Position numbers and translations under genes: made by a program. From Saprospiraceae bacterium (GTDB lineage Bacteria; Bacteroidota; Bacteroidia; Chitinophagales; Saprospiraceae): 64,000 nt of DNA. This document shows, piece after piece, positions 1-9,366 of the stretch. Under the pieces are notes generated by a model. It saw only the letters and a list, made by a program, of their open reading frames with translations, was not told the DNA's origin and did not search any database. The DNA lies in the NCBI GenBank assembly GCA_016714895.1, contig JADKBV010000004.1, forward strand, positions 806,001 to 870,000. Direction: 5' to 3'. How positions within the stretch are numbered: the stretch's first letter is position 1; each line of letters begins with the position of its first letter.

Positions 1-973
1 GGAAAGAATTGAAACGGGTGAAGGCGATTATGTTGGCGAAATCAATATTCTTCAAAGTATTGCCAAAAAACTGAGAGAAATACGTTTTCAGCAAGGCTCC
101 ATCAATTTTGAAACTGACGAAATTCAGTTTACCTTTGATGACAAAATGGTCCCGACCGGTATAAAAATCAGGGAAAGGAAGGATGCACACATGTTGGTGG
201 AAGATTTTATGCTCCTTGCCAATAAAAAAGTTGCTGAATATGTATTCAAAAAAACTGTTCCGCCGGTTCCGTTTGTGTACAGAATTCACGATTTGCCAAA
301 TCCCGATAAACTGGAAGATTTTGTATTATTCGCCAAAGAACTGGGATTTCAATTTCATACGAAAACGCCTGGAGGTATTACAGAGTCATTTAACAGACTC
401 GCAGATGATATCAGAAAAAATGAGACCTTAAAACTACTTGAACCTTTAGCTATCAGAACCATGTCAAAAGCAGAATATTCTCCGCATAATATCGGACATT
501 ACGGGTTGGGATTTCATTATTATACCCATTTTACGTCGCCGATCCGAAGATATGCCGATGTTTTGGTGCATCGTTTGCTTTTTAAAAATCTTAGGGATGA
601 GTTCAGAGCAGATATTGCGATATTGGAAAAACAAACCAAACATATTTCTTTACAGGAAAGAAAAGCCATGGATGCCGAAAGGGAATCCGTCAAATACAAA
701 TTGGCAGAATATATGGCCTTTTTTATCGGGAGAGAATTTGACGGCATCATTTCAGGCATGATTGAAAAAGGTGTTTTTATTGAAATCAAGGATACTAAGG
801 CTGAAGGATTTATTGCGTTTTCAGAAATGGATAGCAGTTACGTTGTGGCTGAAAATAAGTATAAAGCTTTTGCAAAAAGAGGAGGTGAGGATCTGTTTAT
901 AGGCAAAAAAGTAAGGGTAAGGGTATTAAGCTCAGATAAAGAAACTTTGCGGATTGATCTGAAGATGTTGTAG
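1..973 (+). CDS. rnr: Ribonuclease R, C-terminal part
   Basis: This is a 3'-5' exoribonuclease that degrades structured RNA, with its 5' end outside the window. The reading frame is open from base 2. The RNB-family signature HFTSPIRRYADVLVHRLL is encoded near 526-580; it belongs to the end of the catalytic domain. A C-terminal S1 RNA-binding domain follows (begins around EFDGIISGMIEKGVFIEI) and the protein ends shortly after it. There is no long basic tail of the kind seen in proteobacterial RNase R. The motif order RNB then S1 fits RNase R better than RNase II, though the missing N-terminus prevents a full check. Confidence 0.92.
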   Translation, partial: ERIETGEGDYVGEINILQSIAKKLREIRFQQGSINFETDEIQFTFDDKMVPTGIKIRERKDAHMLVEDFMLLANKKVAEYVFKKTVPPVPFVYRIHDLPNPDKLEDFVLFAKELGFQFHTKTPGGITESFNRLADDIRKNETLKLLEPLAIRTMSKAEYSPHNIGHYGLGFHYYTHFTSPIRRYADVLVHRLLFKNLRDEFRADIAILEKQTKHISLQERKAMDAERESVKYKLAEYMAFFIGREFDGIISGMIEKGVFIEIKDTKAEGFIAFSEMDSSYVVAENKYKAFAKRGGEDLFIGKKVRVRVLSSDKETLRIDLKML

Positions 974-1140
974 ATTTTCCTCGTCCCTTCCGGGATGATT
1001 TGGATCATAAAATGGCATAATAAACTGGTATTTGTGGGTAAATAGCCCGAATTTGGATGTAAATGGCTAAGTCTAACCTTTTTGGTATAATGTTTGTAAT
1101 TACATATTATTATTTTTCATAATGTGTAATATTTATTGAA

Positions 1141-2493
1141 ATGCGCCAGTTAAATCTAAAATTAAGCATTTTTGCGACATTTATCTTTTTGGCTTCCTGT
1201 ACACCGGATCTTCCAGAAATTTCTGATAAACAAACCATAGATGATGAATTGTTGACTTTGTTGTCCTCTCAATCACCTACAGGTAAAATCGATTATTTTA
1301 TATTTCCGGAATCAGACGAATACGCCAAAATACCACAGGATCCGAAAAATCCGTTAAGTCAGGCAAAAACCATGTTAGGGGCTTTCCTTTTTCATGAAAC
1401 GGGTTTGTCGTCAGCCGCAAAGGACCCGAGGATGAAAGGAACTTTTTCATGTGCTTCCTGTCATCATGCAGGTGCCGGTTTTCAGGCCGGTGTATTGCAG
1501 GGAATCGGTGAAGGCGGTAACGGCTTCGGCAGAAACGGGGAAAAAAGATTGCCCAAAGCAGATATTACAGACCATGATGTACAACCAATACGCACGCCGT
1601 CAGCAATGAACGGTGCTTTTCAGAAAGTCACTTTATGGAACGGCCAGTTTGGCGCAACCGACCTCAATTCAGGTACTCAAAACCAATGGAAAGCCGGTAC
1701 TCCGATAGAAACCAATTTTTTAGGTTATGAGGGTTTAGAAACCCAGGCTATTGCAGGAATGGGTGTTCACCGACTGGAAATCAATGATCAGATAAAAAAC
1801 AATTCAACCTATAAAAAACTGTTTGACGCTGCTTTTCCTGAAATTCCTACCGAAAAAAGAATGTCCATAGAATATGCAGGTCTGGCAATAGCGGCATATG
1901 AAAGGACTCTGATGGCAAATGAGGCAGGATTCCAGAAATATCTGAAAGGCAACATGTATGCGATGAAAGAGGATGAAAAAAGAGGTGCTTTACTGTTTTT
2001 TGGCAAAGCGGAATGTAGTTCCTGCCACACCGGGCCAGCCTTAAACAGCATGAATTTTTATGCCTTGGGAATGGGAGATTTTGTAGATTGTCCGGAACCA
2101 ACCCTGAAAACAAACGCCAACGATTCCGCCAATCTCGGACGTGGCGGATTTACTGGAAATCAGGCGGATCATTACAAATTTAAAGTGCCTCAACTCTATA
2201 ATCTCAAAGATGCACCTTTTTACGGCCATGGAGGAAGTCTCAGAACCATCCGGCAGGTATTACAATATAAAAATAATGCCATCATTGAAAATCCAAGAAT
2301 ACCAAAAGATAAAGTGGATAGTAAGTTCATTCCTCTTGGACTGACCAATGATGAAATCAATGATCTGGAAGCATTTTTGTTTAAAAGTCTGTATGACTAC
2401 AATCTGACGAGATACATTCCTTCATCTTTGCCGACAGGACAGTGTTTTCCTAATGCGGATCCTCAATCCAGAGTTGACCTCCATTGTAACTGA
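1141..2493 (+). CDS. Di-haem cytochrome c peroxidase / MauG-family lipoprotein
   Basis: Periplasmic haem protein of the bacterial cytochrome c peroxidase/MauG family, 450 residues. The N-terminus is a lipoprotein signal with a lipobox ending at Cys20 (FLASC). Two c-type haem sites are visible: CASCH at residues 104-108 and CSSCH at 292-296, the usual two-domain arrangement. Family members reduce hydrogen peroxide with electrons from cytochromes or oxidise protein or small-molecule substrates; which applies here cannot be told. It stands alone, 167 bp after rnr and well before dnaN, with an AT-rich leader and no clear operon partner. Confidence 0.88.
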   Translation: MRQLNLKLSIFATFIFLASCTPDLPEISDKQTIDDELLTLLSSQSPTGKIDYFIFPESDEYAKIPQDPKNPLSQAKTMLGAFLFHETGLSSAAKDPRMKGTFSCASCHHAGAGFQAGVLQGIGEGGNGFGRNGEKRLPKADITDHDVQPIRTPSAMNGAFQKVTLWNGQFGATDLNSGTQNQWKAGTPIETNFLGYEGLETQAIAGMGVHRLEINDQIKNNSTYKKLFDAAFPEIPTEKRMSIEYAGLAIAAYERTLMANEAGFQKYLKGNMYAMKEDEKRGALLFFGKAECSSCHTGPALNSMNFYALGMGDFVDCPEPTLKTNANDSANLGRGGFTGNQADHYKFKVPQLYNLKDAPFYGHGGSLRTIRQVLQYKNNAIIENPRIPKDKVDSKFIPLGLTNDEINDLEAFLFKSLYDYNLTRYIPSSLPTGQCFPNADPQSRVDLHCN

Positions 2494-2572
2494 TCGTAAA
2501 AAAGATATTAAACACGGATTATACATTAGAAATTAACAACAAAAAAATAAGGCTTCATATTTGTTTCAGTAC

Positions 2573-2734
2573 TCAATTTTCTGACCTCAATGCAGTTAAG
2601 GCTGCGTCTGCGGAATAAAATTTTCGTGCTTCACTACTATTTTGCCTAATTTCCTTTCGAATAAAGTCCAATGCGTAATCTGGGTTAAAACAAGAGGCTC
2701 CTGACACAAGGCCTCTTTCGTTTTTTGTCCTTAC
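2573..2734 (-). pseudogene. Relic-like open frame of 53 codons, no start codon
   Basis: The minus strand between the peroxidase gene and dnaN is open for 53 codons and ends in TGA at 2573-2575. Its translation has balanced, protein-like composition (it contains SEARKFYSADAALTALRSEN at the C-terminus). There is no ATG, GTG or TTG at its 5' edge, and a TAA precedes it. I read it as the 3' remnant of a decayed or moved gene; a chance open frame is the alternative. I do not recognise the family. Confidence 0.35.
2692..2726 (+). terminator. Hairpin with T-rich tail
   Basis: A perfect 7-bp stem (AAGAGGC at 2692-2698, GCCTCTT at 2711-2717) is followed by TTTCGTTTTTT. It could terminate transcription from the peroxidase gene before dnaN, although it is about 200 bp beyond that stop codon and lies inside the minus-strand relic frame. 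Confidence 0.5.
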
Positions 2735-2761
2735 TTATTATCTGATTTTGATTAAAAATAT

Positions 2762-2769
2762 TACCTTTG
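2762..2769 (+). promoter_or_regulatory. Putative -7 box of dnaN
   Basis: TACCTTTG matches the Bacteroidota -7 consensus TAnnTTTG and lies about 50 bp before the dnaN ATG. No good TTTG -33 box sits at the usual 19-21 bp, so this rests on one element only. Confidence 0.4.
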
Positions 2770-2817
2770 TGCTTTATCCCGTGAGGGTTTTCATTTTACA
2801 AACGATTCACACGACAT

Positions 2818-3939
2818 ATGAAATTTGAAGTTTCTTCTTCCGAATTATTAAAACATTTGAATTTAGCCGCAGGTGCCATTGGTTCAAATCCGGTCATACC
2901 CGTGATGGAAGACTTTTTGTTTGATATCAAACAAAACCATCTGACCATTACGACGACTAATCTGGAAACGACCATTATCACATCCATGGATATCATTTCC
3001 GAGCAGGACGGAACCATAGCTATTCCTGCAAAAATGTTGTTGGAGACCGTAAAAGCTTTGCCGGAACAACCGATAACATTTACCGTTGACGAAGAGACAA
3101 ACGGAATCACCATATTATCTTCTTTCGGAAAATATAAACTATCCGGAGATGCGCCTGACGATTTTCCTTCGCCACCTTCTGATGCTGATACGGAAACGTT
3201 GACGATAAAGTCCAAAAAGATATTGAAAGGTATCACCAATACGATTTTTGCGACGAGCAGCGATGACATCAGGCTGGCAATGACAGGTGTTTTTTTTCAG
3301 ATTGATTTCAATAAAATCAATATTGTCGCTACCGATGCACACAAATTAGTCAAATATACAGTTGGTAATATCAATACAGATATTGCAGCTTCTTTTATAG
3401 TTCCTAAAAAGGGATTGATGCTGGTTAAAAACTCACTGGTTGACAATGAAGATGTTCAGGTAAGTTTCAACAAAACCAATGTTTTTTTTAATATGGGCAA
3501 AACCAAAATTGCCTGTAGATTGATAGATGCAAAATACCCTGATTACAACGCCGTTATACCGGTCGAAAATCCGAATATTGTGACCATCAATCGAAAAGAT
3601 TTTCTGAATTCCTTAAAAAGAACGGCCATATATGCCAATAAATCCACCAATCAGATTGTTCTGAATATTGCAGAAGGAAGTATGACCGTTTCTGCTCAGG
3701 ACCTCGATTTTTCCAATGAGGCAACAGAACAATTAACGTGCGAATTTAACGCTGAACCAATAACCATTGGTTTTAACGGTAAGTTTCTCCTTGAAATTTT
3801 AACTGTTTTGGAAAGTGATGAAGTTAAAATGATGCTTTCCACTCCGACCAGAGCCGGTCTGATGGTGCCTGCAGAAGAAGAATCGGATGAAGTACTTGTT
3901 ATGCTCCTTATGCCGGTTATGACCACACAATCTTATTAA
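2818..3939 (+). CDS. dnaN: DNA polymerase III subunit beta (sliding clamp)
   Basis: Ring-forming processivity clamp that tethers DNA polymerase III to the template; 373 residues, the normal length for three repeated clamp domains. The start MKFEVSSSELLKHLNLAAGA is a typical DnaN N-terminus, and the end (VLVMLLMPVM) matches the family's C-terminal strand apart from a short tail. It lies 34 bp before nadD in the same direction. No dnaA or recF is next to it, so this is not the classical dnaA-dnaN origin arrangement. Confidence 0.96.
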   Translation: MKFEVSSSELLKHLNLAAGAIGSNPVIPVMEDFLFDIKQNHLTITTTNLETTIITSMDIISEQDGTIAIPAKMLLETVKALPEQPITFTVDEETNGITILSSFGKYKLSGDAPDDFPSPPSDADTETLTIKSKKILKGITNTIFATSSDDIRLAMTGVFFQIDFNKINIVATDAHKLVKYTVGNINTDIAASFIVPKKGLMLVKNSLVDNEDVQVSFNKTNVFFNMGKTKIACRLIDAKYPDYNAVIPVENPNIVTINRKDFLNSLKRTAIYANKSTNQIVLNIAEGSMTVSAQDLDFSNEATEQLTCEFNAEPITIGFNGKFLLEILTVLESDEVKMMLSTPTRAGLMVPAEEESDEVLVMLLMPVMTTQSY

Positions 3940-3973
3940 TGAGGATCGTTTTTGTGGTTTATAAATGAATGCC

Positions 3974-4562
3974 ATGAAAATCGGATTATTTTTTGGGTCT
4001 TTTAACCCTATCCATATCGGCCACCTGATTATTGCTGATTATATAGCTTTATACACAGGACTTTCTGAAGTATGGATGGTGGTTTCTCCCCACAATCCTC
4101 TAAAACCAAAAACTTCTCTGGCAAAAGATCATGACAGATTACATTTGGTAAAGATTGCAATAGAAGACAATCCCGGACTTAAGGTTTCCAATATCGAATT
4201 CAGTTTACCCAAACCATCTTTTACCATCGATACGTTAACGTATCTTCGCGAAAAACATCCGGAAAAACAATTTTGCCTTATAATGGGCGGTGACAATCTG
4301 GAAAGCATTCATAAATGGAAAAACTACGAAAAACTGCTCAGAGATTTCGATATTTTTGTGTACAACCGAAAAGGATATAAAGATTTTGATCCGACACTTC
4401 TCTCAAGAGTCACTTTTTGTAGACGCTCCCTTGATTGAAATTTCTTCCACTATGATCCGAAACAGACTCGCGGAAGGAAAATCCATCAGATATTTAGTTT
4501 CTGAACCGGTTTTTAATTATCTGGAGGCTAATCCAATTTACAAAAATGTCAAAAAGGGCTAA
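3974..4562 (+). CDS. nadD: Nicotinate-nucleotide adenylyltransferase, frameshifted
   Basis: NadD joins nicotinate mononucleotide to AMP in NAD synthesis. The nucleotidyltransferase motif GSFNPIHIGH is at the N-terminus. The first frame stops at 4438 (ending TFCRRSLD), while the missing C-terminal part, including the conserved ISSTMIRNRL, is in the next frame and ends at 4562. The switch falls in a run of five T at 4414-4418. Removing one T gives a continuous SRVTF-VDAPLIEISSTMIR, so a one-base error or mutation in the homopolymer explains it. An ATG at 3965 is an alternative start, but homologues begin MKIGLFFGSFNP, favouring 3974. A real null mutation in an essential gene is less likely than an assembly error. 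Confidence 0.85.
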
Positions 4563-4574
4563 GTGATTTATGAT

Positions 4575-4609
4575 TTTGAAAAAAATACAATAAAAAAGCT
4601 ATAAATTTG
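4575..4609 (+). promoter_or_regulatory. Putative promoter of porZ
   Basis: TTTG at 4575-4578 and TAAATTTG at 4602-4609 match the Bacteroidota -33/-7 elements, with a slightly long 23-bp spacer. The -7 box is 26 bp before the preferred ATG of the PorZ-like gene. Confidence 0.45.
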
Positions 4610-4634
4610 TTAATTGTATATCAATAACCTGCCC

Positions 4635-6953
4635 ATGTTAAAAAGTATATTCACTTTTTTTTTCTTACATTTTTTTATAGCACTTTACGCACAATCAGAC
4701 ATTCCTATTGGTGTTTGGAAGTCTCATCTGGCTTATAAAGAAGGAATCTGGGTTGCCCAAAGTGATCAATCTGTTTTTTATGCTGCGGCCAAAGGCTTGA
4801 TTATTTTGTCAAAAGAAGACAATTCAGTCCGGTTTTTATCGCGCGAAGACGGTCTGTCAGATGTCAGTATTTCAAAAATATTTTTTGATTCGTTTAATAA
4901 TCAGCTTATCATTTTTTATGACGATAGTAATATAGACGTTTTATCAAATGGAGACGAAATACTGAATATATCATCAATAAAAGATAACAGAACTGTTATA
5001 GGAAGTAAAAAGGTCAATGATTTTCATGTTATCAATGAAGATCTTGCCTATATTGCTACAGATTTTGGTATACTTTCCTTTCATTTGAAAAGAAGAGAAT
5101 TTGTCAACACTACATTTACCTCTTTTGCGATCAATGCTATAGGTTTTTTAAACAATCAAATATATGCGGCTTCTGATAACGGAATTTTTTACATATCCTC
5201 GTCTGATTTGAATCCTGCGGATTTCGGTCGATGGCAAAAAGTTACGGGAATCCCCGGCTTACCGCAAAATTACAAAGTGGATGTTTTTGAAGTTTTTAAC
5301 GGTAAGCTTTATTTTACCGTGGATAATGTCTTGTTTTCAGGAAATAACGAAACTGGGTTTACAGAAATATACGAACCTCTCAACGGTTTTGACATAAATT
5401 TTTTATCAGCATCGGATAAAAATATTATCATCGGAAACCGTGATTTTGACAATAACAGAAGTAAAATCGATTACATCAATCTCACAGGAGATCTCAAAAC
5501 AGGAATAAACAATTGTACAGGAAGACTCACCTATGCCGTAGAAGATACAGATGGTAAAATCTGGTTTGCTGATGAATGGAGCCCTATAAAATATGCTGAA
5601 AATATGGAGTGGGGTTGTCAGAGATTTGAATATAATTCCCCTTTGGGTAACCGTACCGGAGAAATCAATTTTAAAGGTAATAAAGTTTTTATAGCCGGTG
5701 GAGGTGCGACGGAAGATTATCAGAATCCTGCAGGAAGTTTTGGATTTTATACGTATGAAAATAAAATATGGACCAATTACCTGAACGAAAACCTTCCGGC
5801 TATAGGTCAATATGATTTTTCTTATATTCAGACGGTGGTTCCACATCCCAAAAATGATGATGTGTATATCGGAAGTTACTGGAACGGTATGTTGAAATGG
5901 AATTCAAAGGACAATACAACTGAACATTTTAACAAAGATAATACAAACAGAATATTTCTCCCAAGAGTGGGAGATACACTTCGCACAAGAGTTCCGTTTA
6001 TGATGTTTGACAACAAAGATAATCTTTGGATTACCAATTTTGGTTCTTCCCGTCCGCTTGTGGTGATGACAAAAGATGGTCAATGGCAAAATTTTTCTAT
6101 GTCAGGCAATAACAATCTTGCTAAAATGACGATCGATAAAAACCAGAATAAGTGGTTTTCTGTGCAGGGTGTAGGTAACGGTCTTCTTGTTTTTAATGAA
6201 GGTTCAGATATTTTTGATACTTCTGACGATAAAATCCGGTATATTACTTCTGCTAATAGTGAAATTAAAGCAAACAGAGTGCACACCGTTTTTTCGGATC
6301 TTAACGGAAGTGTTTGGGTAGGTACCTCTGAAGGCCCCGTTATTTTTGATTGTGCGGACCCCTTCAACAACAATTGTACCGGTGCAACACGTAAAGTTAT
6401 AGAGGATGGAATTCCGGCTATTTTATTAAAAACAGAAGAGATTCTGAGCATTGTTGCCGACGGAGCCAACAGAAAATGGCTGGGAACACGGAACGGAATA
6501 TTTGTTTTATCACCTTCAGGTGACACCCTGATCACAAAATATGATACCCAAAACTCTCCATTATTGGACAACGTTGTCAGATATATGGCTTTCAACGGCG
6601 AATCAGGAGAAATGTGGATATCATCAAATAACGGTATTCAGAGTTTACGGACGACTACCACCGCCGGAGGAAGGGTACATAGTGATGTATATGTTTTTCC
6701 GAACCCGGTAAGACCGGAGTACCAGGGAATCATTGCCATCAATGGGTTGGTTCGGGATGCGAATGTGAAAATCACCGATATGAACGGAAGATTGGTACAC
6801 GAAACCATAGCAGATGGCGGACAGGCTATCTGGGATGGAAAAGATTACACAGGCAAAAGAGTTGCTTCCGGAGTTTATCTGGTATTTTCATCGAGTCAGG
6901 AGGTTTCAAATGATCCAGAAACCTTGGTGACCAAGATTTTGGTTATGAACTGA
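4635..6953 (+). CDS. porZ: PorZ-like type IX secretion system protein
   Basis: A 772-residue secreted protein with an N-terminal signal peptide (MLKSIFTFFFLHFFIALYAQ), repeated two-component-regulator-type beta-propeller blades, and a C-terminal sorting domain beginning near VYVFPNPVRPEYQG. Length and layout match PorZ of Porphyromonas gingivalis, a component of the T9SS attachment complex that delivers anionic LPS to cargo at the cell surface. An in-frame TTG at 4614 would add seven residues before the signal peptide, so ATG 4635 is preferred. The 3' end overlaps the convergent kynureninase gene by 11 bp. The assignment rests on overall architecture and would need a profile search against other propeller/T9SS proteins. 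Confidence 0.8.
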   Translation: MLKSIFTFFFLHFFIALYAQSDIPIGVWKSHLAYKEGIWVAQSDQSVFYAAAKGLIILSKEDNSVRFLSREDGLSDVSISKIFFDSFNNQLIIFYDDSNIDVLSNGDEILNISSIKDNRTVIGSKKVNDFHVINEDLAYIATDFGILSFHLKRREFVNTTFTSFAINAIGFLNNQIYAASDNGIFYISSSDLNPADFGRWQKVTGIPGLPQNYKVDVFEVFNGKLYFTVDNVLFSGNNETGFTEIYEPLNGFDINFLSASDKNIIIGNRDFDNNRSKIDYINLTGDLKTGINNCTGRLTYAVEDTDGKIWFADEWSPIKYAENMEWGCQRFEYNSPLGNRTGEINFKGNKVFIAGGGATEDYQNPAGSFGFYTYENKIWTNYLNENLPAIGQYDFSYIQTVVPHPKNDDVYIGSYWNGMLKWNSKDNTTEHFNKDNTNRIFLPRVGDTLRTRVPFMMFDNKDNLWITNFGSSRPLVVMTKDGQWQNFSMSGNNNLAKMTIDKNQNKWFSVQGVGNGLLVFNEGSDIFDTSDDKIRYITSANSEIKANRVHTVFSDLNGSVWVGTSEGPVIFDCADPFNNNCTGATRKVIEDGIPAILLKTEEILSIVADGANRKWLGTRNGIFVLSPSGDTLITKYDTQNSPLLDNVVRYMAFNGESGEMWISSNNGIQSLRTTTTAGGRVHSDVYVFPNPVRPEYQGIIAINGLVRDANVKITDMNGRLVHETIADGGQAIWDGKDYTGKRVASGVYLVFSSSQEVSNDPETLVTKILVMN

Positions 6954-8208
6954 TTTCTTCTGATAAAATGCCAACAAACCGATACACATCCATAAATGAA
7001 TTATATAATGGCACCGGGGCTACACGAATGACATCCGGTTCTCTCCAATCTGCAATAATATTTCTTTTGGTAAGGGCTTCAAAAACTTTTTTATCGGGCT
7101 TAATCATTCTTAAAGAAAGTTGACACCCTCGTTTTTCGGGATCTCTCGGAGTAATGATTTCTATACCGGGCAATTGTTTTTCATCCAACATTTTTAATAA
7201 AAATTCTGTGAGTTTTACTGATTTTTCACGACAGTTATGTATTCCAGCTTTTTTGAATATATCTAAAGATGTTTTTACAGGAACCATCGAAAAAATCGGA
7301 GGATTGCTCAATTGCCATCCTTCTGCCCCTGACATCGGAACAAAATCATCACCCATCTGAAATCGGATGGTTTTGTCATGACCCCACCAACCCTGAAACC
7401 GGGGAAGATCTTTATTATTGGCGTGGCGCTGATGCACAAATACTCCGGATAAAGCGCCGGGTCCTCCATTAATATATTTATAACTACACCATGCAGCAAA
7501 ATCCGGACCGTCTTCATGAAGGTGGAGATGCAGATTTCCTGCTGCATGAGCAAGGTCAAAACCTACAACACAACCGTATTTATGTCCCGTTTTGGTGATG
7601 GAATTGATATCATAAGCCTGACCGGTATAATAATTGACTCCACCCATCAGAATGAGGGCGATTTTATCACCTTCTTTTTTAAGAATATCTTCAATTTGTT
7701 CAGAAGTAATTTCAAAACTTCCTTCTTTTGGTTTTAATTCAATAATGGAATCTTTTGGATCAAAACCATGAAAAGTAGCTTGTGATTCGACAGCGTACCG
7801 ATCAGACGGGAATGGCGAATATTCAATTAAAATTTTATAACGCTCTTTAGTCGGACGGTAGAACGAAACCATCAATAAATGAAGGTTGACTGTCAGACTG
7901 TTCATAATTACCACTTCTTCATGAAGGGCACCAACTAGTTCTGCAAGATTTTCAGTCAGATATTCATGGTAAGGCATCCATGGATTTTTGGCATGCATAT
8001 GGCCTTCTACACCTAGTTTTGCCCAATCATTTAGCTCTTGTTGTATATTGGCAGCAGTTTCTTTGGGCATCAGACCCAGCGAGTTGCCACAAAGGTAAAT
8101 ACATTCTTCCCCGCCATCATTAACAGGTATATTAAACAATGACCTGAATGTACCCAGTGGGTCCTGTTGGTCCTGTTCTATAGCATAAGTGTAAAATGAA
8201 TCGTTCAT
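6943..8208 (-). CDS. kynU: Kynureninase
   Basis: PLP-dependent enzyme that cleaves kynurenine or 3-hydroxykynurenine to (3-hydroxy)anthranilate and alanine in tryptophan degradation or de novo NAD synthesis; 421 residues, normal length. The N-terminal YLCGNSLGLMP segment is characteristic. The PLP aspartate is in VVGFDLAHAAGN (D218) and the Schiff-base lysine in CSYKYINGGPGAL (K244). It is the second gene of a two-gene unit with the ACMSD-like amidohydrolase upstream (10 bp gap). No tryptophan dioxygenase, kynurenine hydroxylase or 3-hydroxyanthranilate dioxygenase is in the window. Confidence 0.95.
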   Translation of the reverse strand: MNDSFYTYAIEQDQQDPLGTFRSLFNIPVNDGGEECIYLCGNSLGLMPKETAANIQQELNDWAKLGVEGHMHAKNPWMPYHEYLTENLAELVGALHEEVVIMNSLTVNLHLLMVSFYRPTKERYKILIEYSPFPSDRYAVESQATFHGFDPKDSIIELKPKEGSFEITSEQIEDILKKEGDKIALILMGGVNYYTGQAYDINSITKTGHKYGCVVGFDLAHAAGNLHLHLHEDGPDFAAWCSYKYINGGPGALSGVFVHQRHANNKDLPRFQGWWGHDKTIRFQMGDDFVPMSGAEGWQLSNPPIFSMVPVKTSLDIFKKAGIHNCREKSVKLTEFLLKMLDEKQLPGIEIITPRDPEKRGCQLSLRMIKPDKKVFEALTKRNIIADWREPDVIRVAPVPLYNSFMDVYRFVGILSEEISS

Positions 8209-8218
8209 GGTATAAAAT

Positions 8219-9268
8219 TTAAGTGTTTAACGGAGGTACAAAGCCCAGCCAATGGATAACATTATTGTTCCAGATCATTTGCCTTTCATGATCAGAAATG
8301 ATGTTGTGCTGCACTGCGTCATCAAGTACTTTGCCCGGGTAAGAAGATTCGATTTCGTCCATTTCGCCAAGGGGATATGGATCGTCCAACCCCGCCACAA
8401 TCCGGCCGACACCCTGACGTTTTACTAATAATTCAAAAGAATACACATCATGTACCAATGTATCAAAATATACATTATCACAACAAATTGTATCTTTAGG
8501 ATTGGCAGAATCGGTAAAAAGATCCGGCCGGCCATTAAAAGCCTGTTGTCTTCTGCCATATCCTACCTGTCCAAACTGATTTCCGTGAGCAAAACAAACT
8601 CTGGTATCTGAATATAAATGCGCAAAGTCATAAGCTGAATACATGTGAAAAGCATCTGCTGTCTGGGCACACATCCAGATCAGGTGAAAGCGCCAGAATT
8701 TATCTTCCAGGCTGATCATTTTTTCGCTGTCATAAGGATGGATTTCAATCGCAAGACCTAATGCATCAGCATATTCAAAAATGGGTTTTGTTTTTGGATC
8801 TGCAATACATTTCCAGGCAAGATCCGTGTCCAAAAAATGAGTTGGAAGACATAACACTTTCAAACCCAAAACAGATACACATCGTTCTATTTCTTTCAGG
8901 GCCATGTCTGTATAAGCCGGTTGTACCACAAAACCACAGGTAAAACGGGAGGGAAATGAATCCTGTATCTGATGTTGAAAATCATTTTGAAACCGGAGCA
9001 CATCGTGACATAAATCTTTGTCCATGCCATTGCCATACAGTTGTGACAAAGTGATTACCACCTCATGATCAATGTTGTTTTTTTCCATCCATTCCAGCTT
9101 TTCAGTTACAAAAAAACTGGGATGTGTCACGGGTCTGGACCAGTTTTTCTGACACATAAAAGCATTATCCTCAGATATCCAAAACACCTCTTTTTCCTTC
9201 ATAAATGAAGGAATATCCTTTTGGTAGGGAAGGACATGACCATGGGCATTGATACGTTTTAACGTCAC
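8219..9268 (-). CDS. ACMSD-like amidohydrolase (aminocarboxymuconate-semialdehyde decarboxylase family)
   Basis: Metal-dependent amidohydrolase-fold protein, 349 residues. Visible metal ligands are H9 and H11 (AHGHVLP), H177 (IEIHPYD), H228 (CFAHGN) and an aspartate in AGLDDPYPLG (D295). The last segment closely resembles the ACMSD signature. ACMSD diverts 2-amino-3-carboxymuconate semialdehyde from quinolinate formation, which suits its partner kynureninase. The start is GTG: the frame is closed by TAA three codons upstream and no ATG fits. It is the first gene after a strong promoter at 9306-9337. A related decarboxylase with another substrate cannot be excluded. Confidence 0.82.
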   Translation of the reverse strand: MTLKRINAHGHVLPYQKDIPSFMKEKEVFWISEDNAFMCQKNWSRPVTHPSFFVTEKLEWMEKNNIDHEVVITLSQLYGNGMDKDLCHDVLRFQNDFQHQIQDSFPSRFTCGFVVQPAYTDMALKEIERCVSVLGLKVLCLPTHFLDTDLAWKCIADPKTKPIFEYADALGLAIEIHPYDSEKMISLEDKFWRFHLIWMCAQTADAFHMYSAYDFAHLYSDTRVCFAHGNQFGQVGYGRRQQAFNGRPDLFTDSANPKDTICCDNVYFDTLVHDVYSFELLVKRQGVGRIVAGLDDPYPLGEMDEIESSYPGKVLDDAVQHNIISDHERQMIWNNNVIHWLGFVPPLNT

Positions 9269-9305
9269 TTCGTTTTACATTTAGGTGTTTTCCTGCTGTT
9301 GAATG

Positions 9306-9337
9306 CAAAGATAAAAATTCTGAACCACCTGCCCAAA
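9306..9337 (-). promoter_or_regulatory. Promoter of the kynureninase operon
   Basis: On the minus strand TTTG (complement of 9334-9337), exactly 20 bp, then TATCTTTG (complement of 9306-9313): a textbook Bacteroidota -33/-7 pair. Transcription should begin near 9299, about 30 bp before the GTG start of the amidohydrolase. Confidence 0.75.
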
Positions 9338-9366
9338 TATGGCACAATTTGTGTATTGTTTTGAAT

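Noticed and set aside
2818..3939. Chromosomal replication origin near dnaN
   Set aside because: No dnaA or recF beside it, and no DnaA-box cluster was noticed in the adjoining 324-bp gap.
5406..6595. Minus-strand open frames inside the PorZ-like gene
   Set aside because: They mirror the coding frame of a well-supported gene and have no family likeness.
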